Part shown: positions 27,683 to 37,028 of the stretch, in pieces
How positions within the stretch are numbered: position 1 is the first letter of the stretch
Layout of the letters: every line of letters begins with the position of its first letter
Assembly: GCF_000300005.1 (NCBI RefSeq)
Contig: NC_018691.1
Coordinates: forward strand, 3,038,001-3,102,000
DNA: 64,000 bases
Direction of reading: 5' to 3'
DNA from: Alloalcanivorax dieselolei B5
Lineage (GTDB): Bacteria; Pseudomonadota; Gammaproteobacteria; Pseudomonadales; Alcanivoracaceae
Made by a program: the position numbers and the translations under genes
Notes under the pieces: generated by a model
What the model was told of the DNA's origin: nothing
The model's input: the letters and a program-made list of their open reading frames with translations, nothing else
The model's database searches: none

Positions 27683-28130
27683 TGGCCGCCAATTCACTGC
27701 ACGTTGCCGTGCCTCTTGTCGTGCTATCAGGCGCGTCGTTCTGCAGGTCTTCGCCGTGTCGTCGCGCGTGCAGTGCGGATGCATTCGCACCGCACTTCGC
27801 GCAGTCTTCGGCGCAGCCGTCCAACGTGCAGGCGTCTTGCCTCGAACGCGCTCGACCTGCGGCCATTGGCGCGTTTGCCAGCGGGCTGGCTGCGGGTGCA
27901 GCAACGCCGCCGGGCCGACGATGCCCGGAGCGACAGCGAAGGGCAAAGGCGGAAGGCAAGATAAAAGGTCGCGGCACGTGGCCGCTTGGGAACCTTGTCT
28001 GCACATGGGGGTGGCGCGGCACGCGCCAGGGAGCGGCATCGTGCCGCGAAGGTGCGCAACGTCGCATCGGCGTTGGCGAAACCGCGTGCTTCGTCCGCTG
28101 GACTGCGACGGCCTTGGATGGAGCCGCACC
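27683..28130 (+). other. traF-traI intergenic region, candidate oriT
   Basis: 448 bp upstream of the relaxase gene without a convincing gene. It contains a repA-iteron half copy (TCGTGCTATCAGG, about 27719), a near-perfect palindrome GTGCGGATGCATTCGCAC (27773-27790) and GC-rich stems near 28010-28050. Relaxase genes usually lie next to oriT, so the nick site may be here; I cannot place it. Confidence 0.4.
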
Positions 28131-30089
28131 ATGAGCAGCCGTGACGATGACCGATTCCGCGTTCGGCCTGGTGCGCCGAAGCAGCGTGGCGACGCCTTCA
28201 TCAACAAGGTGCTACGCCAGGCCGACAAGGCCGGCGCGAAGCTCGATAAGACAACCGGCAAGGTCGGCCAGCGACCCGGTTCACGGTTGGGCCGCGGCCA
28301 TGTGGCGGCGCGCTTTGCCGGTCAGGGACTTGGGGCGAATGCCCGGCGAGTGACGATCAAGGTCCGGTTGGTGAATCTGGCGAAGGCCGGCCCGCGTTCG
28401 ACCGCCTCACATCTGCGCTACGTCGAACGCGAAGGCGTCGATCGCCAGGGCGGGTCGGGTCACGCCTACGGGTCGACGACCGACGATGCCGACCTCGAAG
28501 CGTTTAAGGAGCGCGGCGCGGACGACCGCCACCAGTTCCGGTTCATCGTCTCGCCGGAGGATGCCGAACAGCTCGACGATCTGCGTACCTACACCCGGCA
28601 CTTGATGGCGCGCATGGAGGCGGACCTAGGCACGCGCCTGGAATGGGTTGCAGTCGATCATTGGAATACGGACAACCCGCACACGCATGTCGTCTTGCGC
28701 GGTAAGGATGACACCGGCAAAGACCTCATCATTTCCCGCGACTACATTGGCGAGGGGATGCGCCGGCGTGCGTCGGAGCTGGCGACCGAATGGCTGGGGC
28801 CGCGCACCGAACTGGAGATGCAGCACGCCATGCAGCGTGAGGTGGAACAAGAGCGGTGGACGGGCTTGGATCGCAGCTTGCAGCGAGAGGCCGGCAACGA
28901 CGACCTGGTGCGCGTCGAACGCTTCACCGAACCCCGATTGCAACGCCAACGGCAGGCGCTGATCGGCCGCCTGCAACGCTTGCAGCGCATGGGGCTGGCG
29001 ACCGAGCAGCAGCCCGGCGCATGGGCCATCCATGCCGAGGCCGAGCCGACCCTACGGGCGATGGGCGAGCGTGGCGACATCATCCGAACTATGCAGCGGG
29101 CGATGAGCGGCAAGTCCCGCGAGCTGGCCGTGTTCGAGCAGGGCAACGACGGCCGCACCCTCATCGGCCGGGTGGCGGGCAAGGGGCTGGCCGACGAGCT
29201 GTACGACAAGGGCTATCTGATTGTCGATGGCACCGACGGCAAGGCGCACTACGTTGCGCTGCCGCCGCGGTCGGAGCTGGAGCAGTACCCGACCGGCGCC
29301 GTGGTGGAAGTGAAAGGCGCTGCCGACGTGCGCGCCACCGACCGCAACATCGCGGCACTGGCCGTCGATGGCGTGTACCGTACCGATCATCACCTGGCGC
29401 TCGCCCAAGGTCAGGCCACGTCTGACCGCGATCCGCGCGAGGTGGTGGCCGCCCATGTTCGCCGGCTCGAAGCTCTGCGCCGCGCCGGCATCGTAGAGCG
29501 CGAAGCCGAAGGCGTCTGGCATGTGCCCGGCGACTTGGCCGAGCGGGGTCACCAGTACGACGCACAGCGCCTAGGTCCTGTGGCTGTGGAGCTGAAATCG
29601 CACCTACCCATTGAGCGGCAAACCCGCATCATCGGCGCTACCTGGCTCGACCAGCAGTTGGTCGGTGGCGGCAAGGGGATTGGCGTTTTGGGCTTTGGTG
29701 CCGAGGTCAAGGACGCGCTGCGGCAGCGCGCTGACTTCCTGACCGAACAAGGACTGGCCGAGCATCGCGAGCAGCGCATCGTGCTTGCCCGCAATCTGTT
29801 GGCGACGCTGCGCGGGCGCGACCTGGCGCAGGCTGCGAAGGACATCGCTATTGAAGCTGGTCTAGAACATCGGCCGGTGGCAGACGGGCAGCGCGTGGCC
29901 GGAATCTATCGGCGTAACGTCATGCTCGCCAGTGGGCGTTACGCGATGCTCGATGACGGCATAGGTTTCTCGCTGGTGCCTTGGAAGCCAGTGATCGAAC
30001 AGCGACTGGGTCAACAGCTAGCCGCCACGGTACGCGGCGGTAGTGTGTCTTGGGAGATCGGACGCCAACGCGGGCCTGCAGTTGGATAG
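28131..30089 (+). CDS. traI: Relaxase TraI/VirD2-like (DUF3363)
   Basis: 652-aa relaxase that would nick oriT and pilot DNA transfer. The N-terminal nuclease domain has the HxH metal motif in NPHTHVVLRG (His184, His186); the rest is the DUF3363 region. The ATG at 28131 gives the usual MSSRDDDRFRVRPG start; the frame is open further upstream but that part has no similarity. The last 100 residues (RDLAQAAKDIAIEAGLEHRP to the end) recur as three broken copies downstream. Confidence 0.92.
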   Translation: MSSRDDDRFRVRPGAPKQRGDAFINKVLRQADKAGAKLDKTTGKVGQRPGSRLGRGHVAARFAGQGLGANARRVTIKVRLVNLAKAGPRSTASHLRYVEREGVDRQGGSGHAYGSTTDDADLEAFKERGADDRHQFRFIVSPEDAEQLDDLRTYTRHLMARMEADLGTRLEWVAVDHWNTDNPHTHVVLRGKDDTGKDLIISRDYIGEGMRRRASELATEWLGPRTELEMQHAMQREVEQERWTGLDRSLQREAGNDDLVRVERFTEPRLQRQRQALIGRLQRLQRMGLATEQQPGAWAIHAEAEPTLRAMGERGDIIRTMQRAMSGKSRELAVFEQGNDGRTLIGRVAGKGLADELYDKGYLIVDGTDGKAHYVALPPRSELEQYPTGAVVEVKGAADVRATDRNIAALAVDGVYRTDHHLALAQGQATSDRDPREVVAAHVRRLEALRRAGIVEREAEGVWHVPGDLAERGHQYDAQRLGPVAVELKSHLPIERQTRIIGATWLDQQLVGGGKGIGVLGFGAEVKDALRQRADFLTEQGLAEHREQRIVLARNLLATLRGRDLAQAAKDIAIEAGLEHRPVADGQRVAGIYRRNVMLASGRYAMLDDGIGFSLVPWKPVIEQRLGQQLAATVRGGSVSWEIGRQRGPAVG

Positions 30090-30112
30090 ACTCCTACACG
30101 CCACACTCTACC

Positions 30113-31012
30113 TCAGGGGCACAAACGCCGCTTCAGTTCGTCTAGTAACCACCGCCCGGCGACCCCAGGAGCATGGTCGCGTCGATGGGCTGCATAGATC
30201 GTCACTCCATCACGAGGGGTTGGATCGTTTTCAATCTCGATACGAGCTAGATGTCCGGCAGCAATGGGATCGCTGACGAGATGGCCGGGCATACGGCACC
30301 ATCCAAGGCCTGCAAGAAGAAAATCCGAGCGCCTCCCGAGATCGACGAAGCGCCACAACTTGGCGCTTGATAGCCCATAAGATGCACCGCCGGGGTCAAC
30401 CGGGTCAGAGAGCACGAGTTGGGTATGCGATTCAAGATCGCTTCGCGTTGCCGGCCTTCCAAGTGAGGCCAGTGGATGTTCGGGCGCGACGACCGGGATC
30501 ATCTCAATGCGCAGCAGGGGATATGCGACGACGTCCTCGGGTACGGCGGGAAGTAGCAGGCAAATGGCCAGCGCGGCAGAATCATTGCGCAGACGACGCA
30601 GGGCACCACCAAGACCCTCTGTCCTGAAGCTGACGGGAAGGTCGGGATAGCTGCTGCGCAGCGCGTGCAGGCTATCGATAAGCGGTGCGGTCGGCACCAG
30701 TGGATCAATCGCAAGAGCGAGTTCGGCTTCCAGTCCTGCCCGGTTGCTTGCCGCAACTGCCTCGAAGCGCGCTGCGCTGGCCAGCACTAGGCGCGCCTGC
30801 TGGACAAGTACTTGTCCAATATCCGTGAGTTGCGGTCGATGACCGCTTCGGTCGAACAGTCGGACGCCTTGCATCTCCTCAAGGGTGGCGACCGCTTGGC
30901 TGACGGCCGATTGAACACGACGAAGCTTCCGGGCCGCAGCCGAAAAGCTACCCATGTCCGCAATTGTCACCAACACACGCAGGTGATCCAGGCTAAGAGT
31001 GCCAAGCGCCAT
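30113..31012 (-). CDS. LysR-family regulator of the dioxygenase-azoreductase unit
   Basis: 299-aa LysR regulator: N-terminal winged HTH (LDHLRVLVTIADMGSFSAAARKLRRVQSAVSQAVATLE) and a C-terminal effector-binding domain. It begins 75 bp from the divergent dioxygenase gene and ends 24 bp from the relaxase stop, so it faces traI. Probably activates dioxygenase and azoreductase genes in response to a quinone or phenolic ligand (inferred from neighbours). Confidence 0.9.
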   Translation of the reverse strand: MALGTLSLDHLRVLVTIADMGSFSAAARKLRRVQSAVSQAVATLEEMQGVRLFDRSGHRPQLTDIGQVLVQQARLVLASAARFEAVAASNRAGLEAELALAIDPLVPTAPLIDSLHALRSSYPDLPVSFRTEGLGGALRRLRNDSAALAICLLLPAVPEDVVAYPLLRIEMIPVVAPEHPLASLGRPATRSDLESHTQLVLSDPVDPGGASYGLSSAKLWRFVDLGRRSDFLLAGLGWCRMPGHLVSDPIAAGHLARIEIENDPTPRDGVTIYAAHRRDHAPGVAGRWLLDELKRRLCP

Positions 31013-31087
31013 GCATCATATAATGAGATGGAAAGTATCTAAATTATATCACTTTTCAAGATGTTCGGCCGCCCCCAATATCTGTGC
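31013..31087. promoter_or_regulatory. Divergent LysR/dioxygenase promoter region
   Basis: AT-rich intergenic stretch with ATATAAT and ATTATAT as an inverted repeat (about 31018-31050). This suits overlapping divergent promoters and a LysR binding site. Confidence 0.4.
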
Positions 31088-31879
31088 ATGCAACCAACAT
31101 TTTTCCTCAACCACGGCGGCGGCCCTTGCTTCTTTCTTGAGCCCGGCCCGGTGCGCGCCGACTGGAACGAGCTAGAGGCGTATCTGATGAATTTCGCCAG
31201 CACACTGTCGGAACGTCCGTCCTCTATCCTTGTCGTCTCTGGACACTGGGAGGAGGTGCGTCCGACCGTAAATGTAGGCGCTGCCCCATCTTTGCTTTTC
31301 GATTACGACGGGTTTCCCGACTACACTTACCAACTGACATGGCCTGCCCGCGGCGCACCAGAGCTTGCGACCCGTGTCCGCGAATTGCTCGGTGCCGCTG
31401 GCGTGGCAAGCGCCGTAAATGACCGACGCGGCTGGGATCACGGCGTGTTCGTCCCTCTGAAGGTCATGTTTCCGACCGCTGACATTCCCGTCCTGCAGCT
31501 TTCGATGCAGCGCGGACTTGACCCGTCTGCCCACCTCGCTATTGGTCGCGCTTTGAAGCCGCTGCGCGACGAGGGCGTGCTCATCGTCGGCAGCGGGCAG
31601 GCCTACCACAACATGCGTGGCTTTTCGGGATATGGTCGCTCGGACCCTGGCGCAGAAGCATTTGACGCCTGGTTGCGTACTGCGATGCTGGATGGCGCCA
31701 CTCGCGATCGCGCGTTGATGCACTGGGAACAAGCTCCCGGTGCGCGCGATGCTCAGCCCCACGAAGACCACTTGCTTCCGCTGATGGTCGCCGCCGGGGC
31801 GGCGTCCGGCAAACCGGGACATATCGACTTTCATGGCCAAGCGATTGGAAAGCCTATATCCGGCTTTCGCTTCGGCTGA
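31088..31879 (+). CDS. LigB-type extradiol dioxygenase (DODA/YgiD-like)
   Basis: 263-aa class III extradiol ring-cleavage dioxygenase of the DODA/YgiD group. It starts [21 protein letters not shown], with the metal-ligand His region, then [24 protein letters not shown] and [10 protein letters not shown], and ends with [15 protein letters not shown]. The ATG at 31088 places the HGGGP motif at the N-terminus as in the family. It probably acts on catecholic substrates; partner azoR lies 29 bp downstream. Confidence 0.88.
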   Translation: MQPTFFLNHGGGPCFFLEPGPVRADWNELEAYLMNFASTLSERPSSILVVSGHWEEVRPTVNVGAAPSLLFDYDGFPDYTYQLTWPARGAPELATRVRELLGAAGVASAVNDRRGWDHGVFVPLKVMFPTADIPVLQLSMQRGLDPSAHLAIGRALKPLRDEGVLIVGSGQAYHNMRGFSGYGRSDPGAEAFDAWLRTAMLDGATRDRALMHWEQAPGARDAQPHEDHLLPLMVAAGAASGKPGHIDFHGQAIGKPISGFRFG

Positions 31880-31908
31880 CATCCACCTCGGCAATCGAAG
31901 AGATTTCC

Positions 31909-32523
31909 ATGACCAAACTACTAGTTGTTGAAACCAGTCCTCGCGGCGATTCTTCCATATCGCGCAACATGACGCGCCACTTCGTGGCGCATTGGCAGGC
32001 CGCACACCCGGACAGTGAGATCGTTGAGCGCGATCTTGCGAAAACAGATCTTGCCTTCATCACGGCGCCTTGGTTGCAGGCATACTTCACGCCGCCCGGG
32101 GAGCAATCGGCCGAAATGAAGGAAGCGTTGCACCTCTCCGATGAACTGGTCGCCGAACTGCTGGCCGCTGACGAAATCGTCATTTCCACTCCGGTGCACA
32201 ACTACAACATCCCAGCCTCGCTCAAGGCTTGGGTCGATTACATCGTGCGCAAGGGCATGACACTGGGCTTTGACGGTAAGGGTATGGTCAGCGGCAAAAA
32301 GGCCACTGTGTTGCTGGCATCCGGCGGCGTGTACACCGAAGGTTCACCCATCCGCGATCGCGACATCGCACGGCATTACTTGAATTTGATCCTCAGCGTG
32401 ATCGGGATCACGGATGTGACGATCATCGCGGGTGGCGGCGCCAAGGTGGTCGATCTTGGCGAAGAGTCGATGAATAGTTTCATCGGGAAACTTGACTCCA
32501 GTCTCAAGCAAGCGGCCGCCTGA
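31909..32523 (+). CDS. azoR: FMN-dependent NADH-azoreductase
   Basis: 204-aa flavodoxin-fold quinone/azo reductase. Family marks are [20 protein letters not shown] (FMN phosphate loop), [27 protein letters not shown] and ASGGVYTEG. Such enzymes reduce quinones by two electrons and protect against thiol-reactive compounds. It is cotranscribed with the dioxygenase under the LysR gene. Confidence 0.92.
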   Translation: MTKLLVVETSPRGDSSISRNMTRHFVAHWQAAHPDSEIVERDLAKTDLAFITAPWLQAYFTPPGEQSAEMKEALHLSDELVAELLAADEIVISTPVHNYNIPASLKAWVDYIVRKGMTLGFDGKGMVSGKKATVLLASGGVYTEGSPIRDRDIARHYLNLILSVIGITDVTIIAGGGAKVVDLGEESMNSFIGKLDSSLKQAAA

Positions 32524-32584
32524 AACCACCCGCTGCCCGACATGGAAAATCCGGGCGGTCTGGCGTGCAGATCAAATATATCCA

Positions 32585-32923
32585 GGGGCTGTCGTAGATA
32601 AGGCTAAATTCCAGCCCACTCCTTCAGCGTCTTGAGTTGTTGTTTGTGGGCTCCGTAGTCGAAGCGGAGCTCGCATTCTTAGAGGAACAGAGGGAAGTTG
32701 TCCTTTGGGATTCCATTATATTTGCGAAGTACCCGCCTAGCCTGGTTCCAGAAGTTCTCGACGTTGTTGATGTGGTTGCGGCCACGGGCGAACTCCTTGG
32801 AGTGGTTGATGCGAACGTGGTGGAACTGACTGACGTCCAACGCCTCATAGCTGCCGAAGCTGTCGGTATAGACGATGCTATCCGGTGCCATTTTCAGCTG
32901 GATTGCTGGCACCAGTGTGGGCC
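32585..32923 (-). pseudogene. IS1595-family (ISXO2-like) transposase remnant
   Basis: The C-terminal third of an ISXO2-like transposase is readable leftward: SIVYTDSFGSYEALDVS, HHVRINHSKEFARGRNHINN and NFWNQARRVLRKYNGI, ending LKTLKEWAGI at a stop (32604). A nonsense TAA replaces a Lys codon near 32690. The IS end (GGGGCTGTCGTAGATAAG) begins about 32585. The 5' part is lost at the junction with the relaxase-tail copy. Confidence 0.8.
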
Positions 32924-33234
32924 GCGCATTGTTATCGCGCGCAATCTGCTGGTAACCCTGCACGAGCGAGAGATGGCGCAGGCCGCGCAGGACATCGCAG
33001 ATGAAACAGACTTGGAGCATCGTTCCGTGGTCGATGGGCAGCGCGTGACTGGCCTTTACCGACGCAGTGCCATGCTTGCCAGCGGGTGCTATGCGATGCT
33101 TGATGACGGTATGGAGTTCATGCCTGGTGCCGTGGAAGCCGGTGATCGAAGCGCGACAACTGCATACTGTCACGGTGCGTAGCAATGGCGTGTCATGGGA
33201 CATTGGACGGCATCGCGATCCGGTCGTTGTATAA
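32924..33234 (+). pseudogene. Second copy of the traI 3' end
   Basis: About 100 codons homologous to the end of traI (from relaxase residue about 548): RIVIARNLLVTLHEREMAQAA, DLEHRSVVDGQRVTGLYRRS, LASGCYAMLDDGM. One extra base near 33123 shifts the frame, after which VPWKPVIEARQL and SWDIGRHR can be read to the TAA at 33232. It is a diverged homolog, not an exact duplicate. It begins at an IS1595 remnant and is followed by the ISL3 element. Confidence 0.85.
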
Positions 33235-33275
33235 TAAACAGCGTGAATACACTATAATTTAAGAACCTAATTTTA

Positions 33276-34581
33276 GGTTCATCGCGGAATGCCGGAGAAC
33301 GCGGCGCGGATTTTCAGGAAGAAATACTCCTGATCCCCGTAGCCGTAAGCCCGGCGTTTGATGACCTTGATGGTGTTGTTGATGCCCTCGACGATGCTGG
33401 TGTTGAGCGGATGCCGGCAGCGGGACAGGATGCCGTGCAGGTAGACCGAAAGCCGTTGGGCAAACAGGGCCAGCGCGGCGATCCCGCTGCGTTGAGCCTG
33501 CTCAAGCCAGTGATCCCAGGCTTGCCGAGTCCAGCCCGGACGTCGGTAAAACCACAACCGCTTTAGCTCGTCGCGCATGAGATAGGCCATGAGCAGTGGC
33601 TGGTTGGCATCCAGAAGCTCGTTCAGTTGCACTGTCTGTCGGCGGTCCAGGTTTTCCCGGTTGCGCAAAAGGAGCCATCGGCTCGACTTGATGACCCGGC
33701 GTGCGGGCTTGTCCTGTCGCAGTTTGTTCGCCTGATCGACCCGGACTCGATCAATGACTTCCCGACCGTACTTGGCCACGACGTGGAACAGGTCGTAGAC
33801 GATTTCGGCGTTGGGACAGTTGGCCTTGATCTCCAGCTCGTAAGCGGTCGTCATGTCGATCGCTTCGGCGCGGATCTGGGCGGCGACTCCTTCAGGAAGC
33901 TGCTCAAAGAAGGCTCGCGCGGTGTCGCGCGACCGGCCGTTGCCCAGCCACAGCACCTGACGGCTGATCGGATCGACGACCACCGTGGCATAGCGATGAC
34001 CCTTGTGCAGGGCGAATTCATCCATCGCCAGATAGTGGATCTGGCTCCAGTCCGGTTCCTGGACGGCCTCGCGCAGGAGGGCCTTATCCAGTGACTTAAC
34101 TGTGTGCCATCCCAACTGGAAGAAGCGCGCCACGGCGAGGATATTGCTCGAAAGAAGCAACTGGCTCACCGCTTCGGCAAGCCGGTTCGTCACGCGCTGA
34201 TAGCGCCCCAACCAGCTGAGCTTCTCAAGCCGCGGGCCACCGCAGTGGTCGCACCAGACCCGTCGTCGTGGCACGACCAGGGCGACACGAAGAGCCATCA
34301 GCGGCAGATCTCGAACCCGACGAATCGTAGTCTCATGCACTTGCCTGCATCGACTGCCGCAGTGCTCGCAATACATGGTCCGCGTCGAAGGCTGGAGGAA
34401 AATGGTCACCGTCCGGCTATCGCCTTCAGGCCATGCCACTCGTTCAAGCCGATAGCCTTCCCATCCGCCTAGCTTCTCGATCGTCTTCCGATCCAGCATC
34501 ACCTTACCCTCAAGCCCGAGAGATCGAGTCTCAAAGGTATGTTGGACTACGAAAAGGCTCCACGGTTATCTGCGGAGAACC
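33276..34581. mobile_element. ISL3-family insertion sequence
   Basis: The transposase gene fills the element. The ends are related inverted repeats starting GGTTC: GGTTCATCGCGGAATGCC on the left and, read inward, GGTTCTCCGCAGATAACC on the right (outer base 34581). The flanks (TAATTTTA left, AAAAATTG right) do not form an exact 8-bp duplication. The left end completes an 18-bp palindrome (33263-33280). Confidence 0.75.
33279..34502 (-). CDS. ISL3-family transposase
   Basis: 407-aa, apparently intact ISL3 transposase. The N-terminal zinc-finger part has CEHCGSRC and CDHCGGPR; the DDE domain shows MDEFALHKGH, AIDMTTAYE and the C-terminal NTSIVEGINNTIKVIKRRAYGYG with the catalytic Glu. It could still be mobile. 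Confidence 0.9.
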   Translation of the reverse strand: MMLDRKTIEKLGGWEGYRLERVAWPEGDSRTVTIFLQPSTRTMYCEHCGSRCRQVHETTIRRVRDLPLMALRVALVVPRRRVWCDHCGGPRLEKLSWLGRYQRVTNRLAEAVSQLLLSSNILAVARFFQLGWHTVKSLDKALLREAVQEPDWSQIHYLAMDEFALHKGHRYATVVVDPISRQVLWLGNGRSRDTARAFFEQLPEGVAAQIRAEAIDMTTAYELEIKANCPNAEIVYDLFHVVAKYGREVIDRVRVDQANKLRQDKPARRVIKSSRWLLLRNRENLDRRQTVQLNELLDANQPLLMAYLMRDELKRLWFYRRPGWTRQAWDHWLEQAQRSGIAALALFAQRLSVYLHGILSRCRHPLNTSIVEGINNTIKVIKRRAYGYGDQEYFFLKIRAAFSGIPR

Positions 34582-34643
34582 AAAAATTGGCCCCGACACC
34601 TTTTTGCTGCACGTCTACAGCGCTCGCTTGGCGCTCTAACTTA

Positions 34644-35540
34644 TTAGTACGACTTCAAGTCTGGCAACGCGCGTAAGCGGGCTATGTCTCGTGCCGGCGG
34701 TTCTCCGAAGTGACGGCGATATTCGCGATTAAACTGCGTTGGGCTTTCGTAACCCACGCGGAAGGCGGCAGTGGTGACGTCGAGGTCATGAACCAGCATC
34801 AGGCTGCGTGCGTCTTGCAGTCTGAGCTGCTTCTGGAACTGCAGCGGCGTCATCGCCGTCACGGCGCGAAAATGTTCATGTAAGCTCGACGGACTCATGC
34901 CTACTTCCATGGCAAGCCGCTTGATGCTAAACGGTTCCCGGAAGTGCTTCCCGATCCAAGCGATGGCGCGTCCGACCTGCGCCACCGGACCCTGGCTGGA
35001 GACAATGTGTCGCATCCTGGCACCCTCAGTACCGGCGAGCAGGTGATACAAAATTTCCTGCTCGGCAAGCGGTCCGAGCACTGGCAGCGCAGCCGGTGCA
35101 TCGAGCAGTCGCAGCAGGCGTAACGCTGCGTCGAGTAGAGCAGCGCTGGCGTCGGACACCGTTTTGCCTATCGGCTGGGATGGCGCTCCCGGCATTGGCT
35201 GCACGCGCGCCGCCAGGTCGCCCAGCATCACCGGATCGAAATCGAGATACAGGCAGAGGTAGGGCTCGTTAGGTGTCGCCTTGACCACATGACCAACCAC
35301 CGGTAGGTCGTAGGTCACTACCCCATAGCGGCCGGGCGCGTATTTGAAGGTGTGGTCACCCAGCGTCACCTCCTTGTGTCCCTGCGCGACGAGGCATAGT
35401 TGCGGCCGGTAAACATTCGGCATCGGCATCGTCACTGTGGAGGATCGAACAAGTGTCACGCGTTCTATCAGAGTGGCATTGAAGCCATCCTTCGAGACGT
35501 TTCTTGCAATTATTTTTGCAATTTCCACTATTTTTTCCAT
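34644..35540 (-). CDS. AraC-family regulator (cupin type)
   Basis: 298-aa regulator with an N-terminal cupin-like sensing domain (AraC_N, TMPMPNVYRPQLCLVAQGHKEV) and two C-terminal HTHs (FSIKRLAMEVGMSPSSLHEHFRAVTAMTPLQFQKQLRL, then VTTAAFRVGYESPTQFNREYRRHFG). The ATG at 35540 gives the usual length. It is divergent from an aldo-keto reductase gene (175 bp), its probable target; this pairing resembles YqhC-type aldehyde-responsive control. Confidence 0.88.
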   Translation of the reverse strand: MEKIVEIAKIIARNVSKDGFNATLIERVTLVRSSTVTMPMPNVYRPQLCLVAQGHKEVTLGDHTFKYAPGRYGVVTYDLPVVGHVVKATPNEPYLCLYLDFDPVMLGDLAARVQPMPGAPSQPIGKTVSDASAALLDAALRLLRLLDAPAALPVLGPLAEQEILYHLLAGTEGARMRHIVSSQGPVAQVGRAIAWIGKHFREPFSIKRLAMEVGMSPSSLHEHFRAVTAMTPLQFQKQLRLQDARSLMLVHDLDVTTAAFRVGYESPTQFNREYRRHFGEPPARDIARLRALPDLKSY

Positions 35541-35714
35541 AGTTGAGACTATTGCATGAGTGTGCAGCCGAGGCAATTCGAACCGAGGCACTTAGAGTAT
35601 TAGGCAGCAATTTCGGCGCATTAGGCTAACGCCTGGGCGGCGGCGCACGTCACAGTTTCGGCTGCATCTGGGGCACAGCAAAGCTAGCCGCAGAACTCAT
35701 TAACCGGAGCAAAC

Positions 35715-36668
35715 ATGACCAACGGAAATCTGAAGATCCCCACGGTCGCATTGGGCACGTGGGCCTGGGGCGACAGCGGCGAGGTGGGCACTGGCTATTT
35801 CGGCAGCAGCCTCACTCAAGTCGGCCTGGAAGAAATCGCCGACAGGGCGCATACAGCCGGGTTCAGTCTCTGGGATACCGCCGTTGTGTATGGCGCTGGC
35901 CGTTCAGAGAACGTACTTGGGGAGATCCTAAAGCGCCTCGCACGCAGCGACTACCAACTCTCAACGAAGTTCACCCCGCAGGCCGCGGGAATCGGCGCCT
36001 ATCCGGTAGCAGAAATGCTAGAGCAGAGCCTTGCCCGCCTCGGCACCGACTACATCGACCTTTACTGGATTCACAATCCGGCGGACGTGCCGCGGTGGAC
36101 GCCGCACTTGATCCCGCTGTTGAAGAGCGGAAAGGTCAAACATGTCGGAGTCTCAAATCACAACCTAAGTGAAATTGAGCTTGCCAACCGAATTCTCGGA
36201 GAGGCCGGGTTTCGGGTTGAAGCCGTTCAGAACCACTATAGCCTCCTCTACCGCAGCGCAGAGCGCGCTGGGATCCTGAACTACTGCCGCAAACAGGACA
36301 TCCCATTCTTCGCTTACATGGTGCTTGAACAAGGTGCCCTGAGCGGTGGATACGGTCCGGAGAACCCGCTGCCAGCAGGTAGCAACCGCGCGGAAACGTA
36401 CAACGGCATGCTGCCTCAGTTGAAGGCACTGACGGACAAACTCGCCTTGATCGGTCAGATGCAGGGTGCAGCAGCTCCCGATGTCGCAACGGCTTGGGCT
36501 ATCGCCAAGGGGGCGACGCCTATCGTCGGCGTTACTAAGCCACATCATGTTGATGGTCTGGTCCGAGCTGGCCGGATCACGCTCAGCCCAGATGAAATTG
36601 CAGAACTAGAAGGTCTCGCCGACGCGGCTGAAGTGGACACCCGTGGCTGGTGGGAACAAAGGATGTAA
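35715..36668 (+). CDS. Aldo/keto reductase
   Basis: 317-aa NADPH-dependent oxidoreductase of the AKR fold. The catalytic tetrad areas are visible: WDTAVVYGAGRSE (Asp, Tyr), STKFTP (Lys) and DLYWIHNP (His); the cofactor end is PIVGVTKPHHVDG. Start follows CCGGAG. Substrate unknown, likely an aldehyde or ketone. The 216 bp after it carries no gene. Confidence 0.9.
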   Translation: MTNGNLKIPTVALGTWAWGDSGEVGTGYFGSSLTQVGLEEIADRAHTAGFSLWDTAVVYGAGRSENVLGEILKRLARSDYQLSTKFTPQAAGIGAYPVAEMLEQSLARLGTDYIDLYWIHNPADVPRWTPHLIPLLKSGKVKHVGVSNHNLSEIELANRILGEAGFRVEAVQNHYSLLYRSAERAGILNYCRKQDIPFFAYMVLEQGALSGGYGPENPLPAGSNRAETYNGMLPQLKALTDKLALIGQMQGAAAPDVATAWAIAKGATPIVGVTKPHHVDGLVRAGRITLSPDEIAELEGLADAAEVDTRGWWEQRM

Positions 36669-36819
36669 GCCAAGGAAGCGCCAGTCCAAGTCCTCGGCTC
36701 GCCGAAATGGAGCAACCTGCGGGACAGTTGTCTTGTATCAGGGCTGACTTCTTCCCGGGCACAGAGTGGTCGCCGGCCTTCGCATGGCCTTGAAAAGTGG
36801 GAGTACTGAAATGGTCTAG

Positions 36820-37028
36820 GGTGCGTTAACACTATTGTCAATTGAAACTGTTTCCAGGAAACTTGTTTCCAGCAAAATCCTGGCATGGGAATCACACCAG
36901 AGCAATTCGCCAAGATCGAGCACTGTCTGCCTATCCAACGCGGCAACGTCAGCTTGAGCAACCTACAGGTGGCCAACTCCATCCTGTACGTGACTGAACA
37001 TGGCCGCAGGTGGCGGAGCCTGCCCAAG
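36820..37028 (+). pseudogene. IS5-family transposase N-terminal fragment
   Basis: From 36885, MGITPEQFAKIEHCLPIQRG, then NVSLSNLQVANSILYVTEHG and RRWRSLPK match the start of IS5/IS427-type transposases. The stretch from about 36820 (AGGGTGCGTTAACAC) is probably its terminal repeat. Similarity stops at 37028, where an IS2-like element begins, so the IS5 copy was interrupted and its rest is lost. Confidence 0.75.

Noticed and set aside
27627-28130. Upstream extension of the relaxase frame (about 168 extra codons)
   Set aside because: The family starts at MSSRDDD (28,131); the extension is Arg/Cys-rich, overlaps traF and likely covers oriT.
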